Shown here piece by piece: positions 1-7,421 of a stretch of DNA of 13,233 nt. Where the stretch lies: assembly GCA_005881495.1 (NCBI GenBank), contig VBHI01000428.1, positions 1-13,233 of the forward strand, given 5' to 3'. The translations under genes and the position numbers were made by a program. The notes below the pieces were generated by a model. That model saw only the letters and a program-made list of their open reading frames with translations, was not told the DNA's origin and searched no databases. This DNA is from Chloroflexota bacterium. GTDB taxonomy: Bacteria; Chloroflexota; Ktedonobacteria; Ktedonobacterales; Ktedonobacteraceae. The first letter of the stretch is position 1, and each line of letters starts with the position of its first letter.

Positions 1-260
1 TGACAGAGGCACTTCCTCCCCCAAATCTGGGGGTTAGGCACAGAAACAGCTGAGTAGACAGCCTCTTAGTCCGCCCGAAATGTGCTACGCTAGAGGCGGA
101 GAAGAGCAGGAGTTGTATGGGTTCGTTTGGCAGTGTCCCCATACAACCCCAGACAGGCGTTCACCCACGTAGCGGGCACACCTGATAGAGATCAGTATAC
201 CGAAATGGTCCTGGGGAAGTCACTGTTCCTGAACTGACGTATCACTTCATATCGCGTCAC
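1..260. other. Gene-free left flank with two hairpins
   Basis: I see no convincing coding sequence here. It holds a short GC-rich hairpin (18-23 with 28-33, tetraloop at 24-27) and a longer one at 112-147. It ends exactly where the IS21-type inverted repeat begins. The short hairpin could be a weak terminator of a gene left of the window, but no T-run follows it. Confidence 0.5.
112..147. repeat. 10-bp perfect inverted repeat (hairpin)
   Basis: GTTGTATGGG at 112-121 pairs perfectly with CCCATACAAC at 138-147 around a 16-base loop. It lies outside any gene and outside the IS21 element. A terminator is unlikely because there is no following T-tract on either strand. It could be an RNA structure or an operator; the function is unknown. 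Confidence 0.5.
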
Positions 261-314
261 TGTCAATAGCACCGAACTTTTGACCCACTTTAACGGCGAA
301 AACTGACCCACCCA
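261..314 (+). repeat. IS21 terminal inverted repeat, istB-side end
   Basis: This end contains TGACCCA twice (281-287 and 304-310), the recurring motif at IS21-type ends. Aligned with the complement of 2384-2438 it shares TGT at the tip, TAGC at positions 7-10, the TAACGG block and the inner TGACCCACCC, with a single one-base length difference. These repeats are expected to bind IstA. Confidence 0.8.
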
Positions 315-349
315 CATTGATGGTCTACAATTGACCTGACCTACTCTCA

Positions 350-1105
350 TCACTGTTTTGCCGCTGGTCCTGTTTTGCTTTTTTCTGTTGCCACACGATC
401 TTTCATGCGGAAGCTCTTTCCGCTGATGGTAATCACCTCCACATGATGCAAGAGGCGGTCCAGTAGTGCACTGGCAAGAACCTCATCATTGAGGAGTGAT
501 CCCCATTCGACAAAGCTCGTGTTGGAAGTCAGAATAATCGCTCCTTTCTCATAACGGTCCCGCACCAACTCAAACAGGGAGTGTGACAACTCGGCCGTGA
601 GCCTGGTGTACCCGATCTCATCAATCACGAGCACACGGGGAGTGAGGTAGCGGCGCAACCGTTGCCTCCTCAAGCTTGGATGGGGAACGCTGCTCAGATC
701 CTCAGCGAGGCTGGCTAAGGTCGTGAAGAGCACGGAGTAATCTGCCTCCAGTGCCTTCACCGCAAGCGCCACGGCCAAATGTGTTTTCCCAACGCCTGGC
801 GGGCCCAAAAACACCACATTCTGATGAGTTTTGACAAACGACAACTCTGCCAGCTCCCAGAGTTGTCGCTCGACAATGGAGGGTTGAAACGCGAAATCGA
901 ACGCCTCGAGCGTTTTGCGTGCTGGCAATTTCGCCGCCTTCAACCGCGTGTGTGCAGCAGCCAGCTTGCGTCCCTCCACTTCCATGGTGAGGAAGCGGCG
1001 CAGAAACGCATCATAGGTCAGGCTATGCATTCTGGCCTGCTCCATGAGGTCTGGTAATCCCTTCTCCACATGTTTGAGGTGGAGTGCTTGCAGTAAGTCA
1101 TTCAT
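350..1105 (-). CDS. istB: IS21-family helper ATPase IstB
   Basis: IstB is an AAA+ ATPase that works with the transposase IstA in IS21 transposition, binding target DNA and promoting strand transfer. The 251-residue protein has the normal family length. Walker A is GPPGVGKT at residues 101-108, Walker B is VLVIDEI at 158-164, a sensor-like TSN lies at 193-195, and the DRLLHH stretch near 216-221 is typical of the family. The first 60 or so residues form the usual IstB N-terminal helical region. The start ATG is preceded by GGAGGT at good spacing and overlaps the istA stop region by four bases, implying translational coupling. No lesion is seen. The relation to DnaC-type ATPases is family knowledge; the assignment to IstB rests on the istA neighbour and the motifs. 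Confidence 0.95.
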   Translation of the reverse strand: MNDLLQALHLKHVEKGLPDLMEQARMHSLTYDAFLRRFLTMEVEGRKLAAAHTRLKAAKLPARKTLEAFDFAFQPSIVERQLWELAELSFVKTHQNVVFLGPPGVGKTHLAVALAVKALEADYSVLFTTLASLAEDLSSVPHPSLRRQRLRRYLTPRVLVIDEIGYTRLTAELSHSLFELVRDRYEKGAIILTSNTSFVEWGSLLNDEVLASALLDRLLHHVEVITISGKSFRMKDRVATEKSKTGPAAKQ

Positions 1106-2334
1106 GACGAGACCTCCACCCCAAAGAGCTGATCATACTCCGCCAGGTTGCGCACTGAGACAACGGGGCCTGCAACTTGATGCCCCAGTGGGCGATCCGT
1201 GCGGTTGAGCGGTGCGACTGGTTCGACTCCCTTGAATTGGTCAGGATGCTGCACAATGTCGTGGGAGCGAGGGCGCTTCGTGAGCGTCGTAATCAGTTGA
1301 CCTTGATGATAGATGCGCAGTTCGAGCTTTCGTTCGCGCACCAGCACCACCGAACCGGCCACTGGTGGGTCCGCTGGTAAGCCATAGGAGACCCCATCGT
1401 AGGAGATGAAGCCATCCCAGCTGACCTTGCGTTCCTCTGCTCCGAAGCGTTCCCAGGCGAACTCTTTTGGCAAAGGGGTCAGATTCTCTTCGACCCACAT
1501 ATCCATAGGCACTTTGCGCGTCGTGCGATGCACCTTCTGATTGAGCCGATCACACCAGAGCTTCGCCTGCCCATTGAGATGATCGATATCGGTAAAGTGC
1601 ACACCAGGCCAGAAGCCGTTTTTGATCACCCCGACGCTCCTCTCGACTTTGCCTTTCGTTTGGGGCTTGAAAGGCTTACAGACCCGAGGCGAGACCCCAA
1701 GCGACGCCATGAAATCGGCGAACAGCGGATTCCAGATGGGGGTCTTGCCATCCATGTCCAGGAAGACACTCTTCATGCGATCAGTCAGGGCTGCTTTGGG
1801 CAAGCCGCCAAAGTACTCGAACGCTTCCATTATGCAGCGCAGCATCGTCGGAGCGTCACAGCGCTTGACGAAGGTAATAAAGCGCATCCGCGAGTAGCTG
1901 AGCACAGCAGTGAAGCCATACACTTTCCGGTCTTGTCCCTCCTGCTCGTAATGAAATTCGCCCCAGTCATACTGCATCTGTTCTCCTGGTTTCGTTTCGT
2001 AGCGCATTATGGGATGATGCCCTACTTTGCGCGGGCGTAAAGGACGCACAAAGTCGCGTAAGATCGTTGCGTTGCCGCGATAGCCCATCTCCCTCAGTCG
2101 GCTCAGCATCGTTTCGCAGTTGTACAAGTGATCTTGTTGGATCCATTGGCGGATCTGGCCCTTATAGGGATCAAGCACGGAGCCTCGTTTGGGACGAGGA
2201 ACGGCTTCCCTCTTTCCTCGCAAACAGCGGCGCACGGTATTGCGCGCAATCCCTACGGTTCGAGCAATCTCTCGAATAGACTTTCCTTGTGTCGCTAGTT
2301 CATGTATGGTGTTAATAGTGCCACTCCTTAGCAT
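1102..2334 (-). CDS. istA: IS21-family transposase IstA
   Basis: IstA is the DDE transposase that cuts and joins the element ends. The 410-residue protein starts with a helix-turn-helix (about 13-39, with the SIREIARTVGIARNTVRR pattern) that binds the terminal repeats. The RNase H-like core follows: Asp123 in QYDWGEF, Asp185 in LTDRMKSV and Glu231 in KGKVERSVG match the catalytic D, D and E of the family. A C-terminal domain of about 150 residues completes it. The ATG at 2334 is preceded by AAGGAGG at suitable spacing. Its end overlaps istB by four bases, the normal IS21 arrangement. Length and motifs look intact, so this copy could be functional. A plausible promoter lies in the terminal repeat upstream. 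Confidence 0.95.
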   Translation of the reverse strand: MLRSGTINTIHELATQGKSIREIARTVGIARNTVRRCLRGKREAVPRPKRGSVLDPYKGQIRQWIQQDHLYNCETMLSRLREMGYRGNATILRDFVRPLRPRKVGHHPIMRYETKPGEQMQYDWGEFHYEQEGQDRKVYGFTAVLSYSRMRFITFVKRCDAPTMLRCIMEAFEYFGGLPKAALTDRMKSVFLDMDGKTPIWNPLFADFMASLGVSPRVCKPFKPQTKGKVERSVGVIKNGFWPGVHFTDIDHLNGQAKLWCDRLNQKVHRTTRKVPMDMWVEENLTPLPKEFAWERFGAEERKVSWDGFISYDGVSYGLPADPPVAGSVVLVRERKLELRIYHQGQLITTLTKRPRSHDIVQHPDQFKGVEPVAPLNRTDRPLGHQVAGPVVSVRNLAEYDQLFGVEVSS

Positions 2335-2366
2335 CTCCTCTCCTCCTTGTGTAGTGGATACACACG

Positions 2367-2395
2367 AGGATAGGGCTTGGTAAGGGGTGGGTCAA
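2367..2395 (-). promoter_or_regulatory. Probable istA promoter
   Basis: On the minus strand TTGACC (2395-2390, 5 of 6 to the -35 consensus) is followed after exactly 17 bases by TATCCT (2372-2367, 4 of 6 to the -10 consensus). The istA start codon lies 33 bases downstream. The -35 box is part of the IS terminal repeat. This is by motif only. Confidence 0.45.
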
Positions 2396-2438
2396 TTCTT
2401 CCCGTTACTTATGGGTTCATTTTACACCGCTACTAACA
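2384..2438 (-). repeat. IS21 terminal inverted repeat, istA-side end
   Basis: This is the partner of the repeat at 261-314, read on the minus strand from 2438. It has the same TGT tip and the inner TTGACCCACCC. The TTGACC within it also fits a -35 box for istA, so IstA bound to its own end could compete with transcription. Confidence 0.8.
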
Positions 2439-2875
2439 GCTCAGACCTAAGAGGGAGGTCAACAGTCCAGACAGGAGGCACTGGATTCAAATTCTGTCCG
2501 CGCACCTTTGGGCGCGTAGTCTGTCCGCAGCGACAAAACAACGGATAAAGCCACACAAAAACGCAACAGCTCGAAAGAGCAAACAGTAATAAATGCGGGA
2601 GGGGCCAAGCTGCGAGGAAAATGCGCCTTAGCGCTAACAACTTCAGATACCCCAAGTGTCCCCAATTTGAGGACACTTGACCGGGAGGCAAACTGGCATG
2701 CACCACGCCTTGCGGTACTGGTACTTATCCAAACTCAACCCACTGATGGCACCAGACAAAAGAATCCTCATTCGCAAAAAGCGGTTGATATAAGGAAGGG
2801 GCTGCATGTCGACATCATTCCAGATTGAGCCATATGGCGTGGAAACGAGCGAGTCAGACAGGTCTGAGATGCGAA
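2439..2875. other. Gene-poor stretch between IS21 and the hypothetical ORF
   Basis: No convincing gene is present; the minus-strand ORF across 2422-2706 runs into the IS end and has no family resemblance. It holds an imperfect palindrome at 2653-2679, a 14-base palindrome TCAGACAGGTCTGA at 2854-2867 just beyond the stop of the next minus-strand gene, and a weak tRNA T-arm-like string near 2478-2506 that does not fold into a tRNA. Confidence 0.5.
2653..2679. repeat. Imperfect 27-base palindrome
   Basis: CAAGTGTCC at 2653-2661 pairs perfectly with GGACACTTG at 2671-2679. The nine bases between them continue the symmetry (CAA opposite TTG, with one C/A mismatch). There is no T-run, so an operator or recombination site is more likely than a terminator. 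It does not repeat elsewhere in the window as far as I can see. Confidence 0.5.
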
Positions 2876-3415
2876 CTACTCAGTAGAAGATCTTTTGGGA
2901 ATCTTTGTGACGGCATAACCAGTGTGCGCCTCTATCACTTCTGAGACGGTGGTGGCATTCGTGTAGGACACCTGGAGCGTTCCGTGAGGACTTTTTGCAT
3001 TGGTGATCTCTCTTCCCACTGTCACCGTCAGCTTACTGATGCCTAACAGCAGGGGAGAAAGCGCCTGTTGTGCATCTTGCTCACCATAGAGATCAGTGAA
3101 AAGCTGGAAGGCATGTTGTCGGCAGACCAGGAAGGTTTGATAGACTGCAAAGGCACCATTTCGCTGCTGCCCCAGGGAGGAGAGGAGCATTTGATCTTTT
3201 TCTCCTGGGCCTTCCGCCTCAAGGAGACCTTCCGCATCGACAAACGAATCAATCTCATAGTCGGGAGATGCGCCACAGCTACACTCCTCGTCACCCGCAT
3301 ATGACCGCATCCAACAGAGCAACATCACAAATGGCAAAGGGAACCGCACGGTGTTTGCCTGCCTGGGTGAACGCAGGGGAGGACGCTTTTTCTGTTTGTT
3401 CGGATGTTTGTTCAT
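2876..3415 (-). CDS. Hypothetical protein, 179 aa
   Basis: I do not recognise this protein. The frame is open further upstream, but ATG at 3415 (MNKHPNKQKK) is preferred: it follows an AGAGGG-type ribosome site and starts 35 bases after the stop of the antirepressor, while the longer version would overlap that gene. The N-terminus is strongly basic, then a short hydrophobic run (PLPFVMLLCWM, about 26-36) precedes a Cys pair (ECSCG) and an acidic middle. The hydrophobic run could be a signal or anchor, but it is short for a membrane segment. The C-terminal half looks globular. Being downstream of and on the same strand as the antirepressor, it may share its transcript. A palindrome at 2854-2867 just beyond the stop could end transcription, though it has no T-tract. 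Confidence 0.5.
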   Translation of the reverse strand: MNKHPNKQKKRPPLRSPRQANTVRFPLPFVMLLCWMRSYAGDEECSCGASPDYEIDSFVDAEGLLEAEGPGEKDQMLLSSLGQQRNGAFAVYQTFLVCRQHAFQLFTDLYGEQDAQQALSPLLLGISKLTVTVGREITNAKSPHGTLQVSYTNATTVSEVIEAHTGYAVTKIPKRSSTE

Positions 3416-3450
3416 CGCTTTGTTTACCCTCTTTTCTCTAGTTGGAAGTG

Positions 3451-4260
3451 TTACCCTTTCCGCCCCAGCTGTGCTTGAAACCAGCGCTCGACCTGCTCCC
3501 ATTGGGCTTCAAGGAGTTCCTGGTAGCGCGGTACATTGAAGGCGGCATAGAGCGCGCTGTAGATTGTGGCCGGGTGTTGGCCCATCACCTGGCTGAGCTG
3601 GGAGACATAGTACTTGACTTTGTGCTGATGCGCCGGCGTGATGGTAGGCGCAGGCAGTCGCTCGAGTATTTCAGGGATCAGACCGGTGATGGCCTCCAGC
3701 CCTTCCAGGCGATCCTCGATGCCCCCGCGCCAGGCTTCGACTTCCATCTGCCATTCCAGGACCGCGGCCATCCGTACGTAATACTCATGCCAGTCGGCGA
3801 GCGATGCATCTGCGGCGGGTCTGGTGGGCTCGACGATGGGTTCGGATGGCACCAGCTTGGTCGACGGAGCCTCTCTCACCTGTGGCGCTGCCGCCCAACT
3901 ATAGAGGACATCCACGGCTTCCCGCTGGTACTGAACGATGGCCAGGCGGCGCGGATCGTCTTTGTCCATTCTCCGTGTATCGATGGTGGCAAACCAGTAG
4001 GCGATGGAGCGCAGGACCAGTGTCGCCATCCGTTGCACTCCGCCTGGGGTTTCCACCCGCGTAAAGACCAGGTCTTCCGCCATAGCCTCGCTGCGCTGAA
4101 CGCGTTGCACCTGGGCATTGGTGTCGATGTGTAGATTCTCGCAGAGGAACCGCAGAACGACTCCTGGCCGGCCATCGGGCAAACGCACCACGATGATAGG
4201 CTTGCCATAGAAAGTCAGGGTGTGCTGCTCAATCGGGATCAGTTCTTGCTCGTCGCTCAT
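3451..4260 (-). CDS. Phage-type antirepressor (P22_AR_N domain) protein
   Basis: This is a 269-residue protein of the phage antirepressor type. Residues about 11-125 match the P22_AR_N pattern: a start like LTFYGKPIIVVRLPDGRPGV, then a central SEAMAEDLVFTRVETPGGVQ and the conserved YQREAVDVLYSWA near 111-123. A charged, probably helical linker (about 158-200) leads to a C-terminal domain (about 205-265) with KVKYYVSQLSQVMGQHPATI and YQELLEAQW, resembling the ORF6C-like tail found on antirepressors. In phages such proteins inactivate repressors and trigger lytic genes. No phage structural, lysis or replication gene is near, so it is an orphan or a domesticated copy. The ATG is preceded by AGAGGTGA at good spacing. 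A 15-base palindrome lies 21 bases upstream of the start. Domain assignment is firm; the actual role is inferred. Confidence 0.8.
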   Translation of the reverse strand: MSDEQELIPIEQHTLTFYGKPIIVVRLPDGRPGVVLRFLCENLHIDTNAQVQRVQRSEAMAEDLVFTRVETPGGVQRMATLVLRSIAYWFATIDTRRMDKDDPRRLAIVQYQREAVDVLYSWAAAPQVREAPSTKLVPSEPIVEPTRPAADASLADWHEYYVRMAAVLEWQMEVEAWRGGIEDRLEGLEAITGLIPEILERLPAPTITPAHQHKVKYYVSQLSQVMGQHPATIYSALYAAFNVPRYQELLEAQWEQVERWFQAQLGRKG

Positions 4261-4280
4261 CTGTCACCTCTTTCAAGGGT

Positions 4281-4295
4281 CGTGTACTGTACACG
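4281..4295. promoter_or_regulatory. Palindromic operator candidate upstream of the antirepressor
   Basis: CGTGTACTGTACACG is a perfect 7+1+7 palindrome 21 bases upstream of the antirepressor start. A further half-site TTGTACA occurs at 4306-4312. A repressor dimer bound here would block transcription or translation initiation of the antirepressor. The binding protein is not in this window, or could be the antirepressor itself. Confidence 0.5.
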
Positions 4296-4336
4296 CCCCC
4301 TCTGTTTGTACAGGCTTGCTAGATCGGTCCTTCTGC

Positions 4337-4483
4337 TTAAATAAAGAGGGCCTGTTGCAGGAAGCACTCTCCTCCATGTATGATACTGGGTAACCTCACC
4401 TGGGCCTTGACGATTTTCACGAAATCCTCACGATTGCCTGCAATGTGCATTACCTCACGAAAATCTTTCGCCATCTGCCTCAT
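4337..4483 (-). CDS. Doubtful small ORF, 48 aa
   Basis: This is a small open frame on the same strand as the antirepressor, ending 76 bases before it. I choose ATG 4483 because AAGGGAG lies just upstream, although the spacing of about 3 bases is short; a TTG at 4585 would give 82 residues. The product (MRQMAKDFREVMHIAGNRED at its start) is plausible as a short helical protein, with no family I recognise. It may be a gene remnant or chance. Confidence 0.25.
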   Translation of the reverse strand: MRQMAKDFREVMHIAGNREDFVKIVKAQVRLPSIIHGGECFLQQALFI

Positions 4484-4828
4484 AAACTCCCTTCTCTCGC
4501 GTTCTTTCGTTGGCCTTACCACACCTTCTTCAGCGCGTTTATCACGTCCGACCTGGCGGCAAACGGGGAGCTCGGCGAACGACAAAAGGATGATCTATGC
4601 GAGGCAGAGGAAGTCGCATTTATCGCTCCAGATCGGGAGCAGAGCTGAAAATGGCCTTCTCGTGGTGCCTGTGCGGAGAGAAAAGTCTGCCCCTCTCCTC
4701 CATAGGGAGGCTTCGTAAACCGTGCATGGCTGGGTGGAGTATCTTTCCTGCTGTCACCTCTCTACCTGGCTTGGATCTCGCAGCAAGCGTGGTTCATTCT
4801 CTCTTCATCAGGTCTCTTCGCTCTTGTT
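4484..4828. other. Stretch without a supported gene downstream of the recombinase
   Basis: I see no supported gene, and no copy of the 29-base repeats found at 7644-7707, which would have marked the far end of the chimeric element. Several overlapping open frames on both strands contradict one another and have no family resemblance. Confidence 0.4.
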
Positions 4829-5647
4829 CTATTTCTGGTTGTGGAACAATTGGTCCTGCCAGCGCAGATACTGTCTGACCGGGGCCATGCCTTCATACCC
4901 CAACAATTCTTGTAAACCCCGTGGGTTTCCTCCTGCTTGCAGATACCGTAGGGCAAAGCTGTGGCGTAACACCTGAGGGCTCATGGTGGTGTTACTGATC
5001 CCTGCTCGTTTTCGGAACCGGGCAAACACCATGGTCACACCGTTCCTGGTGAGCGGCTGCCTCCCCTTGGAACCGAACAGGGGATCTCCACCAGCATGTC
5101 TTCTCGATAGTCCTCTCTTTGTTGTCGGCTCCATCTGCTTCACATACGAACGCAGGTGGCTCAGGCAGGTCGCCCCAAGGGGCATCTGGCGTTCTTTGCC
5201 TCCTTTTCCCCTCACACGCAGCAGGCCCGCGTGTTGGTCAAGATCAGCGAGACGTAACGCACAGAGCTCAGAGACCGTCATCCCCGTCTCAAAGAGCATC
5301 CAGAGGAGCGCCTGATCACGCGCGGCCGTGCGCTTTGCCTCAGGCGCTTTCGTTTTCCGGGAAAAACTTGCTCGCATCACCTCCTCAAAGGTCGCTGGCG
5401 AGATAACATCAGGGAGAGGGACACTGGTCCGAGGGAAGGCTCGTTCGCTCATGGGAGAACATGCGAGCGTTCCTCGCTCAACAAGCCAACTGAAAAACGC
5501 TCGCGCCGAGCGCGCATAGGTCTCGATTGTACTTGCTGCACGCGGTGTTCCTCTCATGGTTGGCGTCTGCGTTAGAAACGCCAGCCAGCTAGAGACTGTT
5601 GTTTCGGTGATATGATTGACAAGGAGGAGGTGACTCTCGGTCATCAC
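4829..5647 (-). pseudogene. Tyrosine recombinase, cut near its N-terminus by an ochre codon
   Basis: This is the XerC/XerD-like site-specific recombinase. The frame continues upstream past a single TAA (5650-5648) into the part of its N-terminal core-binding domain at 5651-5758 (MTIERAVQEYLQAHR onward). Read through the stop, the whole would be about 309 residues, a normal length. In the 272-residue part the SAM-like domain reads TETTVSSWLAFLTQTP and TYARSARAFFSWLVERG, and the catalytic domain begins near residue 80. Lys148 (RGKGGKER), Arg228 (VLRHSFALRY) and the nucleophile Tyr260 (VRQYLRW) are present. The first catalytic Arg, expected in TGxRxSEL, is Thr124 (TGMTVSEL; codon ACG, one change from AGG). 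The HxxR His is Gln225 and the later His/Trp is Tyr251; I recall similar departures in related proteins, so those two may be family features. The GTG/ATG codons right after the stop could restart translation, but have no clear ribosome site. Confidence 0.75.
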
Positions 5648-6784
5648 TTACTGTTGGAAATGAGCGAGCACCATCTGGTGCCATTCGAGGGTTTTCGGGC
5701 GATGCTCGACGGTGCGATGGGCTTGGAGATACTCCTGGACCGCTCGTTCAATCGTCATGCCATGACTTTTCTCTGGTGAGGAAGGATGAGTGGCAGATGG
5801 GGATGAGACGGCGGGAGGACGCCGGGCGAGCTGGCCTGGTCCAGGCTTCGAGGAAGTCAGGGCAGCGGGGACAGACCCGCTTGTCTTCCTGCCCGTGGGT
5901 GACGACGGCTCTTCTGCCACCTGATGCCCGTCGGAGCAGCGCGCACTCGTGTGACCCGGAGAAGGAGCACCTACGCTCGCTGGGAAGGCAGAAGGGGCCA
6001 GGCTCTCAGGCGCCGGCCTGGAGGGCTTCAGCTCGGCATGCAGCAGATGCTTCCGGATCTTACGCATGCCCCGTTGGAGCGTGCGCAGGTGCGAGCGCTC
6101 ATAGCGTCTAGGGAACAGGGACTGAAGTTCTCGAAGGATGTCTCCGCTGCTGCGCGTCGGGTTCGCTTGCACCCAGGTGAGAATTTGCTTCCACTGTCCA
6201 GCAAAAGGATCTTTGCTGGTCCGTCTCCAGTCCAGAGCACTCGCGCGTCTTTGCTCCTCATGGGGAACCTCATCCGTTTCGCTTCGTTCCTGCAAGATCA
6301 ACTCTGCTGCGCATGCGGTGAGATCAAAAGGCATCAGCGATGTCGGCGGCGCTGGTTGACCGGCGGAGGAACGGACGGCTTCACAGCGAAAGGTCGCCTG
6401 CTGCAACTGTTCTACCTGCTGGAAGAGCCGCAGCGGGTCGAACGCTTTCCCGATGGTACGCAGTTCCTGCTGCTGAGCAGGGGACAAGGCCCCGGAGAGC
6501 AGCACGCGTTGCAGCGGCGTTTTGGCTGCGTCGTAGATCCGACGGATTTTTCTTCCCTCGACCTGTTTGGACACCAGCTTCATCGACGGTTGGAAGCAAT
6601 TCACATACCAGTGCAAAACGCGATATAACTCGTCGAGTTGCCGATAAGCCTGCTCCCCCATCAAGCGCCCATGGCCCACCACCTGGCGCACGACCACCCC
6701 ATTTTTCTGCTCCACAAAGCACTGATCCCGTTTCTCATAGGGGCGTCCTCGCGTGAAGCTAATCTGCTCACGCACACAATAGCA
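5648..6784 (-). pseudogene. DDE transposase C-terminal half plus linker and recombinase N-terminus (fused frame)
   Basis: This frame picks up the transposase after the deletion point with YCVREQISFTRGRPYEKRDQ and carries the catalytic Glu in CFVEQKNG, then the R(E/Q)VVG-type and FQPSMKL motifs that end the rve core. A C-terminal domain follows (DPFAGQWKQILTWVQANP to HLRTLQRGMRKIRKH), which in this family usually closes the protein. Here the frame stays open through a Pro/Ser/Thr-rich linker of about 90 residues and enters MTIERAVQEYLQAHRTVEHR, the start of a tyrosine recombinase core-binding domain, before a TAA at 5650. A separate recombinase start at ATG 5758 is possible, but no good ribosome site precedes it. 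The continuous frame suggests either a true fusion protein or two closely abutting genes in one frame. Confidence 0.7.
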
Positions 6785-7421
6785 CTGCCTCTCTCCCACG
6801 GTTGAGCAAGGGAAGACATTCTGTCCAGCCGGTGGCGACATCGGTCAGCGTGATCGTGTACAGGCAACCACCCTCTAATCGCCCTCCACAGTGGGCCACC
6901 AGGTCCACCTCCAGGAAGCCCGGTTTGGCCTCGTCCCACTGGGCGAACGTCCGAATAGGGATCTGCTGTTTGAGCAGGGGGCCGGCTTTGGTGGTCGAAA
7001 GGCCATGGGGGTGAGTATAGCGATGGGCCTGCAGAAGGCGGTCCGCGGTAGCTGCGCTCATCGAGAGGAGCAGGCCACGATGTTCTTCGTTCAACTCAAG
7101 GTGCCCATCCGCCTCCAAGGTTGCGACGATGCTTGGCAAGAACGGGATTAAGCGTTTCGAGCAAATCCGGTTGAGCGTCTTCCAAGCTAGCACCAACGCC
7201 TCTTCCACCTCTGGCCCATAGCGCCGGCGGAGTGCCGTCGGCGGCGCGAAGACCTCCTCGGTATGGTTGAGCAGCCACTGGGCATATTTGCGCACATACC
7301 CGGTGGCGGTCACAAACCCTCCCAGAATCTGTTGCTTTTGGGACCCCAACGCTCGGTGATACGCTGGCGCAACCTGCTGGAGCAAGACCCGTCTCGCTTG
7401 CGTCCTCAATCCGTTTCCCAC
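6768..7421 (-). pseudogene. DDE (rve-type) transposase, N-terminal half
   Basis: This is the N-terminal half of an integrase-core transposase of the ISNCY/IS1202-like sort. It has a helical DNA-binding region (LLQQVAPAYHRA, FVTATGYVRKYAQWLL), then the start of the rve core with the first catalytic Asp in GFLEVDLVAHCGG and the conserved LTDVATGWTECLPL. After REAVL the frame ends in four unrelated residues and a stop. The segment expected next, containing the second catalytic Asp in a DNGSEF-type motif, is absent, and the protein resumes in another frame at 6784. I prefer GTG 7421 because ACAGGAG lies six bases upstream; a TTG at 7445 would add eight residues. The transposase is inactive. Confidence 0.75.

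Larger units (their letters stand above)
261..2438 (-). mobile_element. IS21-family insertion sequence, complete (2178 bp)
   Basis: The element carries istA (transposase) and istB (ATPase) on the minus strand, in the order usual for IS21. Its boundaries are set by matching ends. Reading inward from 261 and reading the complement inward from 2438, both begin TGT, both share TAGC at positions 7-10, both contain a shared TAACGG block and both end in TGACCCACCC. Such multiple subterminal repeats are typical of IS21. Both genes appear full length, so the element may be active. Flanking bases (253-260 and 2439-2446) show no direct repeat of the usual 4-8 bp. Confidence 0.85.

Noticed and set aside
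2478..2506. tRNA-like T-arm string (TGGATTCAAATTCTG) followed by CGCACC, possible tRNA gene or attachment site
   Set aside because: The T-stem has a mismatch and A-T instead of the conserved G-C closing pair, and no matching 5' acceptor strand or anticodon arm lies upstream.
2422..2706. Minus-strand 94-residue ORF
   Set aside because: It runs into the IS21 terminal repeat, has no ribosome site and no family resemblance; best seen as chance.
5776..6756. Plus-strand ORFs of up to 234 codons opposite the transposase C-terminal half
   Set aside because: The minus-strand frame has recognisable rve and C-terminal transposase motifs; the opposite frames are Arg/Ser/Ala-rich without family features.
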